Positions 27,519 through 36,057 of a stretch of DNA of 64,000 nt are shown here, in pieces. The stretch is taken from contig NZ_CP022529.1 of assembly GCF_002237595.1 (NCBI RefSeq), positions 682,001-746,000 of the forward strand. The letters are read 5' to 3'. Both the position numbers and the translations under genes were made by a program. This stretch comes from Labrenzia sp. VG12 (lineage in GTDB: Bacteria; Pseudomonadota; Alphaproteobacteria; Rhizobiales; Stappiaceae). Each line of letters begins with the position of its first letter. Within the stretch, counting starts at the first letter, position 1. The notes under the pieces are model-generated. The model searched no databases. It worked only from the letters and a program-made list of their open reading frames with translations, and was not told the origin of the DNA.

Positions 27519-27530
27519 ATTGTATACGAT
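27519..27530. promoter_or_regulatory. Candidate GntR/FCD operator
   Basis: ATTGTATACGAT, an almost perfect palindrome around GTATAC in the divergent promoter between the ABC operon and its GntR regulator. TTGTATACAA-like sites are common for FadR/FCD-type GntR proteins (family knowledge), and the location is what an autoregulator and operon regulator would use. Confidence 0.5.
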
Positions 27531-27600
27531 TTCAATTGTGGCGTTCACGACCAACGGCTAGAATCCGGACAACGTCGTCCCAATTGGGCATGCCAGGAAA

Positions 27601-28335
27601 ATGACAAGAAGCGTGACAAAAGCAGAGCTCGATCATCGCAGCCGGTTGCATGAGGTTTTCGCCTTGCCCGACGGCCGGGCACTCGACATCTGCCTCAAGC
27701 TTCAGGCCGCGATCCTGGAGCACAGGCTGGCGCCCGGGCTGAAGTTGTCGGAGGATGAAGTCGGCGAAATCTACGGTGTCAGCCGCACCGTTGTCAGGGC
27801 GGCGCTGCAGGCCCTTGCGCATTCCGGCCTGGTTGCGATCCGGAAGAACCGGGGTGCCTTCATTGCAAAACCGAGCATCCGCGAAGCACATGAAGTCTTT
27901 CAGGCGCGTGCCCTGATCGAGCCGGCCGTTGCGCGGCTGGCGGCAGAAGCGATCACGGAAGCGCAGTTGGAAATCCTCAAGCAGCACCTGGATGCCGAGC
28001 ATGCCGCCTTGCAGGCCGGGGACATGGGCAAAGCCCTGTTTCTGTCCGGAAGTTTTCATACAGAAATCGCGAACATCGCCGACCATCGCATCTATTCGGG
28101 CATGGTCCGGTCGCTGATTTCACGTTCCTCGCTGATCATTGCGCTTTACTGGAAACGCTCTGACACGGCCTGCGAAAGTCATTCGCATCATGCCTTGATC
28201 GATGCTTTCGAAAAGCGGGACGGCCTGGCTGCCGAAAACATTCAGAAGAGCCATATCATCGATCTTCATTCGGGCCTTGACCTCCGCGAGAAACAGCCTG
28301 CAGGCGCATCGCTGAGCGAGGCCTTGAAAGGTTAG
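27601..28335 (+). CDS. GntR-family regulator, FadR/FCD subfamily
   Basis: A 244-residue transcription factor. The winged helix spans about residues 25-90 (LQAAILEHRLAPGLKLSEDEVGEIYGVSRTVVRAALQALAHSGLVAIRKNRGAFI), followed by an all-helical FCD ligand domain with metal-binding style histidines (FHTEIANIADHRIY, SHSHHALIDAFEKRD). Divergent from the ABC operon, hence its likely regulator. The TAG stop (28333-28335) is exactly the target site of an IS5-family insertion; the stop is retained. Confidence 0.9.
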   Translation: MTRSVTKAELDHRSRLHEVFALPDGRALDICLKLQAAILEHRLAPGLKLSEDEVGEIYGVSRTVVRAALQALAHSGLVAIRKNRGAFIAKPSIREAHEVFQARALIEPAVARLAAEAITEAQLEILKQHLDAEHAALQAGDMGKALFLSGSFHTEIANIADHRIYSGMVRSLISRSSLIIALYWKRSDTACESHSHHALIDAFEKRDGLAAENIQKSHIIDLHSGLDLREKQPAGASLSEALKG

Positions 28336-28464
28336 GTTCTGTTGACAAAGTTGAATCCCAAATCGGCTGAGCTGTGATTCAAAACTGTCTTTTGGGAGGC
28401 AGCCTTGGTGATCATCCCCCTTTGAAGTGGTCCATCGTTATGTTTAGGAAAACGGAGGATCAAA

Positions 28465-28743
28465 ATGGCTACGAAGCGTCACAAGCCAGAAGAAGTTGTC
28501 TCGAAGTTGCGGCAGGTTGAAATCCTTGTTGGCCAAGGTATGCCGCATATTGATGCCATTCGGCAGGTTCGTATCACCGAACAGACGTATTACCGGTAGC
28601 GAAAGCAGTATGGTGGGATGGGAACCGACCAACTGAAAGGACTCAAACACCTTCAGAAAGAGAACGAGCGGCTGCGCAAGGCAGTGTCTGACCTGACCCT
28701 GGACAAGTTGATCTTGTCAGAGGCCGCAAAGGGAAACTTCTGA
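28465..28743 (+). pseudogene. IS3 OrfA with internal amber stop
   Basis: OrfA of an IS3-family element (helix-turn-helix, transposase_8 type) of 92 residues: MATKRHKPEEVVSKLRQ ... ITEQTYYR-stop-RKQYGGM ... EAAKGNF. The TAG at 28597-28599 stands where relatives have Trp (TGG), a single-base change that should block OrfA and the OrfAB fusion. Codon 89 region A-AAG provides a plausible -1 slip site into OrfB. Confidence 0.8.
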
Positions 28744-29591
28744 GCCCCGCCCGTCGTCGAGCCTGCATCAATCATATTCGTCAGCATCTCGGCCTGTCAG
28801 AGCGCCGAACCTGTCTTGTTCTGGGTCAGCACCGGTCCACGCAGAGGAAACGTCCAGCAAGGCCTGCTGACGAAGAACGTCTTGTGGCGGATATGATCGC
28901 ACTCGCCCGTGAGTATGGCCGTTACGGTTACAGGCGTATCGCTGCATTGCTCAGAGATGCTGGTTGGCATGTGAATGACAAGCGTGTTGAACGACTTTGG
29001 CGACGAGAGGGGCTGAAAGTGTCAATGAAACAACCGAAAAGAGGACGGCTCTGGCTGAACGACGGATCATTTGCCCGGTTGCGACCAGAGTATCCCAATC
29101 ATGTCTGGAGCTATGACTTCGTGCACTGTCGAACCAATGAAGGAAAGGCATTCCGGACGCTGAACATCCTGGACGAGTATTCCCGAGAGTGCCTGGCAAT
29201 CCGGGTGAAGCGAAAGCTGAACTCCACCGACGTGATTGACGTGCTGACGGATCTCTTCATCCTTCAAGGTGTTCCAGCCTACATCAGATCAGACAACGAG
29301 CCGGAGTTCATTGCTCAAGCCGTGAGGGACTGGATCAACGCTGTGGGTGCAAAGACCGCATACATCGAACCAGGTTCGCCATGGGAGAACGGATACTGCG
29401 AGAGCTTCAACGCCCGCCTCCGAGATGAGCTACTCAATGGGGAAATCTTATGCAGCTTCAAGGAAGCACAAACCCTGATCGAACAATGGAGGAAACATTA
29501 CAATACCAAACGCCCACACAGCGCCTTGGGCTACCGACCACCGGCACCAGAAACCACCGTCCGGATGGACCAAAGCCCAGTCATGCACTAA
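28740..29591 (+). CDS. IS3 OrfB transposase (DDE integrase)
   Basis: Catalytic half of the IS3 transposase, normally made by -1 frameshift from OrfA; its frame is open from 28692 and the conserved part begins LSPARRRACINHIRQHLGL. The DDE residues are visible: Asp in VWSYDFVH, Asp in RSDNEPEF and Glu in ENGYCESFNARLRDELL. SDNEPEF departs from the usual SDNGPEF. The C-terminus HSALGYRPPAPE is typical. Intact as a reading frame, but expression would need the amber-broken OrfA upstream. Confidence 0.88.
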   Translation: MSPARRRACINHIRQHLGLSERRTCLVLGQHRSTQRKRPARPADEERLVADMIALAREYGRYGYRRIAALLRDAGWHVNDKRVERLWRREGLKVSMKQPKRGRLWLNDGSFARLRPEYPNHVWSYDFVHCRTNEGKAFRTLNILDEYSRECLAIRVKRKLNSTDVIDVLTDLFILQGVPAYIRSDNEPEFIAQAVRDWINAVGAKTAYIEPGSPWENGYCESFNARLRDELLNGEILCSFKEAQTLIEQWRKHYNTKRPHSALGYRPPAPETTVRMDQSPVMH

Positions 29592-29629
29592 CAATCAAAG
29601 CGGACCACTCAGATGGGGCAGATCATTGG

Positions 29630-30404
29630 CACGTGTCGATCTGACAGACGCAGAATGGGAATTGATTGAAGCATTGCTTCCCTCAGAGCGGGTTCGGAAA
29701 TCCCGCCCGGCACTGGATAACCGCCGCTATTTGAATGGCATGTTGCATGAACTGCGCGTTGGCTGCCCCTGGCGCGACATGCACTAGCGCTATGGCAAAT
29801 GGAACTCGGTCTATGTGCGTTTTCGCCGGTGGGCGGAGCAAGGGGTCTGCGATGGTCTTCTGGAAACGCTGGTAGATCTCGGGCTTACCGATGACTGGCA
29901 GCATATGATCGACAGCACGACGGTTCGCGGCCACAGTCAGGCAGCAGGCGCAAAAGGGGGGACACATAAGGAGGCTTTTGGTCGATCACGCGGCGGCATT
30001 ACGACGAAAACCCATGCCAGATCGGACGGTCAAGGAGGTCCTCTTGGCTGTCCTGACAGGCGGCGAAGCATCCGACTACAGCACCGTTCCAGCCCTCTTG
30101 GACATGCCTTGCCGAAAGCCAAGACTGTTCCTGGCTGACAAGGGATACGATGGCGATGCAGTGCGTCAACGTCTGCTGCTCGCAGGGATCTGTCCGATCA
30201 TTCTGCCGAAGGCAAACCGAAGGTGCAAATTGCTTGCGACTTCCGGGCCTATAAAGACAGGAGCCGGATTGAGCGAATGTTCAACAAGGTCAAACAGTTC
30301 CGTAGGATCGCCACCCGATACGAAAAAACAAAGCGTCCTTCGCCGCGTTCCTCAATCTCGCAGCAGCACGCATCTGGTTACGAGACTTTGTCAACAGAAC
30401 CTAG
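29630..30404 (+). pseudogene. Decayed IS5-family transposase
   Basis: DDE transposase of the IS427 group in pieces. The N-terminal part (VDLTDAEWELIEALLP, CPWRDMH) meets TAG at 29785-29787 where Glu is normal, then resumes RYGKWNSVYVRFRRW to THKEAFGRSRGG. Frameshifts near 30050, 30217 and 30330 separate VLTGGEASDYSTVPALL, then CDFRAYKDRSRIERMFNK, then FAAFLNLAAARIWLRDFVNRT. The normal start has been separated by the IS3 insertion. The final TAG uses the flanking target duplication. Confidence 0.85.
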
Positions 30405-30831
30405 AAGAAGCACCCCGCTAAGCTTTCTAAAAACAAACCGTTGCCGCGTTTTGCCTTGCTGTTATGCCATCCAAAGATCCTGACATACATGGTCCAGCGA
30501 TTTGCGCGTGTAAACGACGTTCGTAAAGCCAGATTACCTTGCAGAAAAGTACCATTTACATATGGCCAAACATCCCAAGGTTATTATCGACCAATGAATT
30601 GCGCCGGGACGAAGCCAAAGCATGGCGTGTTAGGGCTGATTCGGAGACACGCCGGTAACGGCGTAATAGTCGATATGCGCCGTATCTATTGATTTTCCGG
30701 CTAATCACGCATTGCGGGCGACTTATGTCTCGGCAATCAATTGATTGATAATGGGTGTTCAATAATGATGGAGAGCCTACGAGTAATTCTGCTCAAGGCG
30801 ACACAGGCATTTAAGAGACGGCTGTCAAAAA
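30405..30831. other. AT-rich region without a recognised gene
   Basis: 427 bp with lower GC than its surroundings and no ORF that looks like a protein. It contains a perfect 14-bp palindrome (30734-30747). It may be a remnant of transferred DNA or a long promoter region for the membrane protein gene that follows. Confidence 0.5.
30734..30747. promoter_or_regulatory. Perfect palindrome upstream of membrane protein gene
   Basis: CAATCAATTGATTG, a perfect 14-bp palindrome 85 bp before the ATG at 30832. Operator candidate only. Confidence 0.3.
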
Positions 30832-31545
30832 ATGAACGAAGATCAGGCCATGAACAGTGAAACTAGGCTGTCTTTGCACCTAGTTGGAAAGTTGCTTTTT
30901 GCGTCGACAACAGTTGTGATTGCGCTTGGTGTCTTCCAGGAAGTTTACACGCGCCACTTCGGGGAGGAGACACTCCTGCGCGGGATGCCCCAGATCGCAC
31001 TGGACGGGGAACAAAACGTTGGAGCCTGGTATACGTCCTGCCTGATGATTGCCGCTGCGTTCGTGCTGTTTCTGACCGGCCGTGCCGAAAGCGATACGGG
31101 TGGACTGCGGAAATCCTTGCCCTGGTATGCGCTTGCCGTGATTTTTGTCGGCATGTCCATCGACGAATCCGCGAGTTTTCACGAGATCCTCGGCCAGCCA
31201 CTTCGCGACAAGCTCGGGACGGGCGGTTTTCTCTATTATGCCTGGGTCATTCCGGGGGCCATTTTCGCCCTGTCGGTTGCCATTGCCTTCATCCCCTTCC
31301 TGTTGTCGCTGCCGCGTCCGGTGGCCGTGCGCTTCGTGGCAGCAGGGGCAATCTTTGTCGGCGGGGCGGTGGGCCTCGAACTGTTCGAGGGCAACCTGGC
31401 CGCCAGGGGGGAGGAGGGCTCCCCGCTCTATATGGCCTTCGTGATCATCGAAGAAGGCATGGAGATGACGGGCATTGCCCTGTTCCTGGCAACCGCCATC
31501 GGCCATCTGGGAAATATCCATCCCAAATGGCGTCTGACAAACTGA
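30832..31545 (+). CDS. Multi-pass membrane protein, unknown function
   Basis: 237 residues with about six hydrophobic segments (first at residues 18-36, LLFASTTVVIALGVFQEV). Striking conserved-looking polar patches are in or next to the membrane: MSIDESASFHE (about 108-118) and VGLELFEG ... IIEEGMEMTGIALFL near the C-terminus. Acidic/His residues inside membrane segments suggest a metal-dependent membrane enzyme or transporter, but I do not recognise the family. The ATG at 30850 (MNSETRLS) is an alternative start. Confidence 0.7.
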   Translation: MNEDQAMNSETRLSLHLVGKLLFASTTVVIALGVFQEVYTRHFGEETLLRGMPQIALDGEQNVGAWYTSCLMIAAAFVLFLTGRAESDTGGLRKSLPWYALAVIFVGMSIDESASFHEILGQPLRDKLGTGGFLYYAWVIPGAIFALSVAIAFIPFLLSLPRPVAVRFVAAGAIFVGGAVGLELFEGNLAARGEEGSPLYMAFVIIEEGMEMTGIALFLATAIGHLGNIHPKWRLTN

Positions 31546-31561
31546 GGAGTGATCTATAGAT

Positions 31562-32539
31562 TCAGTGCCCGCCGGCACCAGCCTTGTCTTTCTTGAACAT
31601 CGAGGCGACGGGCAGAATGATCTTGGCGGTTACCGGGATCAGTGCCAGGCCAAGTACAAGCCCGAAAACGCCGTCCAATGCGGCTGTTACGGCCCAGGTG
31701 ACGAAACCTTCAGCCACCTGCAGGGCATGGGCTGCGCCATGGGCGATGTCGTGAATGATGTTGTAGAGCAGCCCGAAACCGAGAATATCGGCACCATGCA
31801 AGACGATTGAGCCACCGACCCAAAGCATTGCCGCCGTTCCGACAATCATCAGGATCTTCATGAAGCCGGGCATTGCCTTGACGATGCCAAGCCCGATGGC
31901 ACGAGTGGCAGAGAAGTGGCCTTCCTTGGACAGATGCAGGCCGAAGTCGTCGGCCTTCACGATCAGGGCGACGGAGCCATAGACCATGACCGTGATGCCG
32001 ATGGCGACAACGGCCAGTGTCGCCGCTTCCATCCAGATCGAACCGTCCGGGATTTCGGCCAGCGCAATCGTCATGATTTCCGCTGACAAGATAAAGTCGG
32101 TCTTGATCGCGCCGGCAACCTTCTCCTTTTCCAGGTGGGTCGGATCGGGCACAAAACCTTCTGGTTCGTCGGCATCGTGATGATGCGGCACGAAGATATG
32201 ATAGACCTTCTCCGCGCCTTCAAAACACAAATAGGCCCCGCCGATCATCAAAAGCGGCGTGATGATCCAGGGCAGGAAGGAATTCAGGAGAAGGCCGACC
32301 GGCAACAGGAACAGCAGCTTGTTCTTGAGAGATCCCTTGGCGATCTTCCAGACGATCGGCAATTCGCGGGCCGGAGAGAACCCGGCGACATATTTCGGGG
32401 TCACGGCGGCATCATCGATCACCGCACCGGCGGCCTTGGCGCCGGCCTTGGCGGCCTGTCCGACAACATCGTCCACGGACGCCGCGGCAACCTTGGCGAT
32501 ACCGGCAACATCATCGAGAAGGGCAAGCAATCCGCTCAT
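31562..32539 (-). CDS. DUF808 family inner-membrane protein (YedI-like)
   Basis: 325 residues, starting MSGLLALLDDVAGIAKVAA, the family signature. Features are DDAAVTPKYVAGFSPARELPIVWKIAKGS near residue 50, several hydrophobic helices, a His/Asp segment IFVPHHHDADEP, and TDFILSAEIMTIAL typical of DUF808. Function unknown. ATG at 32539 is chosen because the family N-terminus begins exactly there. Divergent from the amidohydrolase gene. Confidence 0.88.
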   Translation of the reverse strand: MSGLLALLDDVAGIAKVAAASVDDVVGQAAKAGAKAAGAVIDDAAVTPKYVAGFSPARELPIVWKIAKGSLKNKLLFLLPVGLLLNSFLPWIITPLLMIGGAYLCFEGAEKVYHIFVPHHHDADEPEGFVPDPTHLEKEKVAGAIKTDFILSAEIMTIALAEIPDGSIWMEAATLAVVAIGITVMVYGSVALIVKADDFGLHLSKEGHFSATRAIGLGIVKAMPGFMKILMIVGTAAMLWVGGSIVLHGADILGFGLLYNIIHDIAHGAAHALQVAEGFVTWAVTAALDGVFGLVLGLALIPVTAKIILPVASMFKKDKAGAGGH

Positions 32540-32778
32540 GTCAGCTCCAAATCGGGTCAACCTTGTCGGCAGACCATAACCTGTTTTCTCTCTTTTGCCG
32601 CCTGAGTGTGAATTTTCCACAACACAGGGGCATAGTTACGACTTGTGCGCGGCGGGATTGGCGGGCCAAGCGCGTCTTAAAGGAGCTGTTTCTGCCTGTT
32701 TCCAGAAAGAGGGAGTGGCTGGACTTTTACCCGGCCTGCCATAGGTCGAGCGCAACGGCTCAAGTGGGAGAATGCGAA

Positions 32779-33681
32779 ATGACGACAGATCCGAACCGGC
32801 GCGGGCCGGTCAGAGCCCTTCTGACGGGGATCGTTGTGACCTGCCTGGCAAGTCCTGTGGCGGCCCATGACGAGCCCATTGGTGATGCCGTAAAGGATCT
32901 GCCGCTTTTTGACGCGCACATGCATTACAAGGAACCGGCCTGGGCGCCATATCCCGTCAAAAGTGTGATCGAGTTGATGGACCGGAACGGGGTGGCCATG
33001 GCGCTGGTGTCGTCGACGCCCGATGAGGGAACGATCCGCCTCTGGGAACACGCGCCGAACCGCATCGTGCCGGAACTGCGCCCCTATCATGGCGGTTTCG
33101 GCTCGGGCAACTGGACCAAGATGGACGGCATGGATGCCTATCTGGAGGGGCGCCTTGCGCAATATCCCCATGAAGGGATCGGCGAATTTCATATTCACCG
33201 GCTGGACACGTCAGACGAAGCCCTGTTTCGCAAGATCATCGGGCTGGCCAGGGACCGGGGCATCTATCTTCATGTTCACTCCGGCCCCGAGCCGGTGCGG
33301 TGGCTCTATTCATTGGACCCGGACGTCAAGATCATCTGGGCTCATGCGGGGCTGAGCACACCGGCGCCACAGGTCCATGAGCTGATGGCCGCCTATCCAG
33401 GCCTTCTGGCGGACACCTCCTTAAGGGAATGGGACATCGCCGGAGACGGCCGGTCGCTGGATCCGGCCTGGGCGGAGATCATTTTCGATTTCCAGGACCG
33501 GTTGATGATCGGCAGCGACACCTGGGTCAATGCCCAATGGGATCGCTACGACGAGATCATGGCCTCAAACCGGGCCTGGCTGGCCCTGCTGCCCCGGTCT
33601 GTTGCGGAAAAGATTGCATACAAGAACGCCGAACGGGCCTTCGGGCGGACCGTTTCAACGAAGCAGATCGGAACCCGATAG
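32779..33681 (+). CDS. Exported amidohydrolase-family protein
   Basis: 300 residues with a signal peptide (ALLTGIVVTCLASPVAA-H). A metal-dependent TIM-barrel hydrolase of the amidohydrolase-2 type: FDAHMHYKE (His47 and His49), YLHVHSGP, IIWAHAG and GSDTW supply the metal ligands and catalytic Asp. Family members are often decarboxylases or lactonases; the substrate is unknown. Export of such an enzyme is less usual. It starts after GTGGGAGAA. Confidence 0.82.
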   Translation: MTTDPNRRGPVRALLTGIVVTCLASPVAAHDEPIGDAVKDLPLFDAHMHYKEPAWAPYPVKSVIELMDRNGVAMALVSSTPDEGTIRLWEHAPNRIVPELRPYHGGFGSGNWTKMDGMDAYLEGRLAQYPHEGIGEFHIHRLDTSDEALFRKIIGLARDRGIYLHVHSGPEPVRWLYSLDPDVKIIWAHAGLSTPAPQVHELMAAYPGLLADTSLREWDIAGDGRSLDPAWAEIIFDFQDRLMIGSDTWVNAQWDRYDEIMASNRAWLALLPRSVAEKIAYKNAERAFGRTVSTKQIGTR

Positions 33682-33692
33682 CAGGGCGGCGG

Positions 33693-35321
33693 TCACTCCT
33701 GGTCTTCGTCAATTCGGGTTTCCTCTTCGACTGTAATGACTGCTTGCGTCTCGGAGTGAAGCACATTGCTGTACACCTGCAGCCGCCACAGGTGATACGA
33801 GACCCGGTGCAACCAGCGAAGTGCGTACAGCTTGAGCCAGATCGTTTCCGCCGCAAGCGTCTTCGCCGCCGCGCGGGCAATCAGCAGATCGCGCTGGCGT
33901 CGTCTCTGGCGCCGCATCAACACCCGCAGCCTGTCCAGGAGCTCTTCGCAGGCGACGGGGTCTGGCGGAGGGGCATCGTGTGCGTTTGATTGTTCGATCG
34001 TCCTGCGCAACAAACCGGACAGACGAAGAAGGCGGTGGTCCCTTGAGAGCTCCAGAATACGGTCCTGCTGGCTGCAGCGATAGAGAAGCCGGCCGAGATG
34101 GTCGAGGCTGTGATAGAGCGCTCTGACCTGGCGTTCATGCGCCGCGTCCTTCTGAAAAACCGGTATTCTGTCCAGATAGGCACGCGTGTCGGCAATTGCC
34201 TTTGCGAGCGCGCCGGGTTCTGTTTCTTCCCGCGGTTCTGCTGCAGAGTTCAGTCTTGTGCGCAGGAGGCCGATGGTTGCGTCCCTGAGGCCGTCAACGG
34301 TTTGTCGGACAAGGTCTGTGGCGGTGCGTGGGTCTTCAAGAAGAAGAGGATCCAGCGCGCGTGTCAGCGGAGCTCCCTTCGCCGGGACGATCCATTCAAG
34401 CAGGCGGGCGAAGGGACGCGCGAAGGGAAGGATCAGCACCACACCGGTCAGGTTGAAGACGCTGTGAAAGGCGACGAGGGCGATCTGCGGATCCCCACCA
34501 TCGATCAGGGGCCTGGCAACCACGCTGAACGGGGTCAGCAGGGCGAGCGCCATCAGGCCGGTCATGAGGTTGTAGATCACGTGTGCGAAGCCGGTTCGCT
34601 TGGCCATTGTTCCGCCGCCGAGCGTCGCCAGGACGGCGGTGAAGGTCGTGCCGACATCCATGCCGATCACCAGGGCGGCAGCTTGCGGAAAACTGATCGC
34701 ACCGGCGCCGAGGGCTGCCAGGGCGGTCGCCACTCCGGCACTGGACGATTGGGTCACCAGCGTGATCAGGATGCCGATTGCCACCAGTTGCAGCCGGCCA
34801 AACAGAGTATCGGGCGGAAAATCCGTTGGTGTCACCAGGCCGCCAAACGCGTCAAGCCCGGTCTTCAGATGCTCGATGCCGATGAAAATCAGGCAGAAGC
34901 CGGCAAGAGCCTGTCCGGCCAGCGCCGTCTTGCCCTTGAAGGCGATGCGCAGAACGGCTCCCAGAAAGACGAAGGGCAGTGCAATCTGGCCGAGATCCAG
35001 CTTGAACCCGAGAATGGCAACAAGCCAGCCCGTGAGTGTGGTGCCCACATTGGCACCAAAGATGATGCCGAGTGCCTGCGGGAAGGTCAGCAAGCCGGAG
35101 GCAACGAAGCCGACGGCGGCCACAGTTGTTGCGCTCGAAGATTGCACGATGGCGGTGGTCACCGTGCCGGTCGCTGCACCGGAAAGCGGGGTCGAGGTGA
35201 AACGCGCAAGCACCTCTCGCATGCGCTGGCCAGCCAGCGCCTTGAGGCCGTCGGTGAGAAGCAGCATACCGACCAGAAAAAGCCCGACTCCGCCGAGCGC
35301 AGACAGCACGTCCAAAACCAT
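33693..35321 (-). CDS. Na/Pi-cotransporter family protein
   Basis: 542 residues. Two inverted PNaS repeats carry the signature QSSSATT (around residue 61) and QSSSAGV (around 190), with GANVGTT and GMDVGTT following each, the substrate/Na site of type II phosphate symporters. The C-terminal region (from about 340) is soluble and helical, rich in Arg/Leu, similar to PhoU-like domains in YjbB. Likely phosphate import or export; in the same window as ppk1 and ppx1 but not in their operon. Confidence 0.9.
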   Translation of the reverse strand: MVLDVLSALGGVGLFLVGMLLLTDGLKALAGQRMREVLARFTSTPLSGAATGTVTTAIVQSSSATTVAAVGFVASGLLTFPQALGIIFGANVGTTLTGWLVAILGFKLDLGQIALPFVFLGAVLRIAFKGKTALAGQALAGFCLIFIGIEHLKTGLDAFGGLVTPTDFPPDTLFGRLQLVAIGILITLVTQSSSAGVATALAALGAGAISFPQAAALVIGMDVGTTFTAVLATLGGGTMAKRTGFAHVIYNLMTGLMALALLTPFSVVARPLIDGGDPQIALVAFHSVFNLTGVVLILPFARPFARLLEWIVPAKGAPLTRALDPLLLEDPRTATDLVRQTVDGLRDATIGLLRTRLNSAAEPREETEPGALAKAIADTRAYLDRIPVFQKDAAHERQVRALYHSLDHLGRLLYRCSQQDRILELSRDHRLLRLSGLLRRTIEQSNAHDAPPPDPVACEELLDRLRVLMRRQRRRQRDLLIARAAAKTLAAETIWLKLYALRWLHRVSYHLWRLQVYSNVLHSETQAVITVEEETRIDEDQE

Positions 35322-35409
35322 GAATTGAGCTTAGGCGATTTGGCTCGGCGGTCAAAGGCACCGTGTCAAAACAGACCTTTTATCCAGTTGGTTTCCGAAA
35401 CCTGCGCCG

Positions 35410-36057
35410 TTACGGCCAGACCAGATCGCCCGTGTTTTCGGCGGCATCGCCGCTGGTCACGCGTGCGCCGGAAACCCTGACCCTGCCACCGGCGACCAGC
35501 GCAAGTGCCTTGGGATAGATCTTGTGTTCCACGTCCAGAACACGGGCGCCAAGCGTTTCCGGCGTGTCCTGGTCGAGCACGGGAACGGCCCCCTGGATGA
35601 TGATCGGTCCGTCATCCATTTCCGCGGAGACAAAATGCACGGTGGCGCCATGCAGCTTGACACCTTCCTCAAGCGCCCGCTCGTGGGTTGCCAGACCCTT
35701 GAAGGAGGGCAGGAGGGCCGGATGGATGTTGATCATCCGGTTCGTCCAGGCATTGACCAGGTAAGGCGTCAGGATGCGCATGAAGCCGGCGAGCGCCACC
35801 AGCTCGATCTTGTGCGCCTTCAAGACCGCGTCGACTTCGCGTTCGAAGGCTTCCCGGTCGCCGGAAAAACCGGTGTGATCGACAACCGCGGTCTGAATGC
35901 CGAACTCTGCCGCCCGTTCCAGCCCCTTGGCGTCGGGGCGATTGGACAGAACCAGCGCGATTTCAGCCGGGTAGTCCGGGGCCAGGGCAGCAGAGATCAG
36001 GGCGCCCATATTGGTGCCCCGACCGGAAATCAGGACGGCGGTCTTTTTGCGGCTCAT
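35410..36057 (-). CDS. purN: Phosphoribosylglycinamide formyltransferase 1
   Basis: Third step of purine synthesis: transfers formyl from 10-formyl-THF to GAR. 215 residues. N-terminal VLISGRGTNMGALI binds phosphoribosyl, catalytic Asn-x-His is in MINIHPALLPSFKG, and the catalytic Asp in MDDGPII. The ATG overlaps the purM stop by 4 nt (ATGA), so both are translationally coupled. Confidence 0.96.
   Translation of the reverse strand: MSRKKTAVLISGRGTNMGALISAALAPDYPAEIALVLSNRPDAKGLERAAEFGIQTAVVDHTGFSGDREAFEREVDAVLKAHKIELVALAGFMRILTPYLVNAWTNRMINIHPALLPSFKGLATHERALEEGVKLHGATVHFVSAEMDDGPIIIQGAVPVLDQDTPETLGARVLDVEHKIYPKALALVAGGRVRVSGARVTSGDAAENTGDLVWP

Larger units (their letters stand above)
28409..29625. 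mobile_element. IS3-family element nested in the IS5 element
   Basis: 1217 bp. Imperfect terminal repeats start TGATCATCCCCC at the left and end GGGGCAGATCA at the right; both contain GTGGTCC inward. A 4-bp target duplication TTGG flanks it (28405-28408 and 29626-29629), which proves insertion into the older IS5 element, right at its transposase start. Confidence 0.9.
28335..30401. mobile_element. IS5-family element (IS427-like), interrupted
   Basis: Terminal inverted repeats GGTTCTGTTGACAAAGT at 28335 and the complement ending at 30401 are perfect over 17 bp; the flanking TA (28333-28334 and 30402-30403) is probably the target duplication. Without the nested IS3 element and its duplication it is 846 bp, normal for this group. 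Its transposase is broken at several places, so it cannot move by itself. Confidence 0.85.

Noticed and set aside
30441..30692. 83-residue ORF in the AT-rich region
   Set aside because: No ribosome site, odd composition, overlaps IS flank; no evidence of coding.
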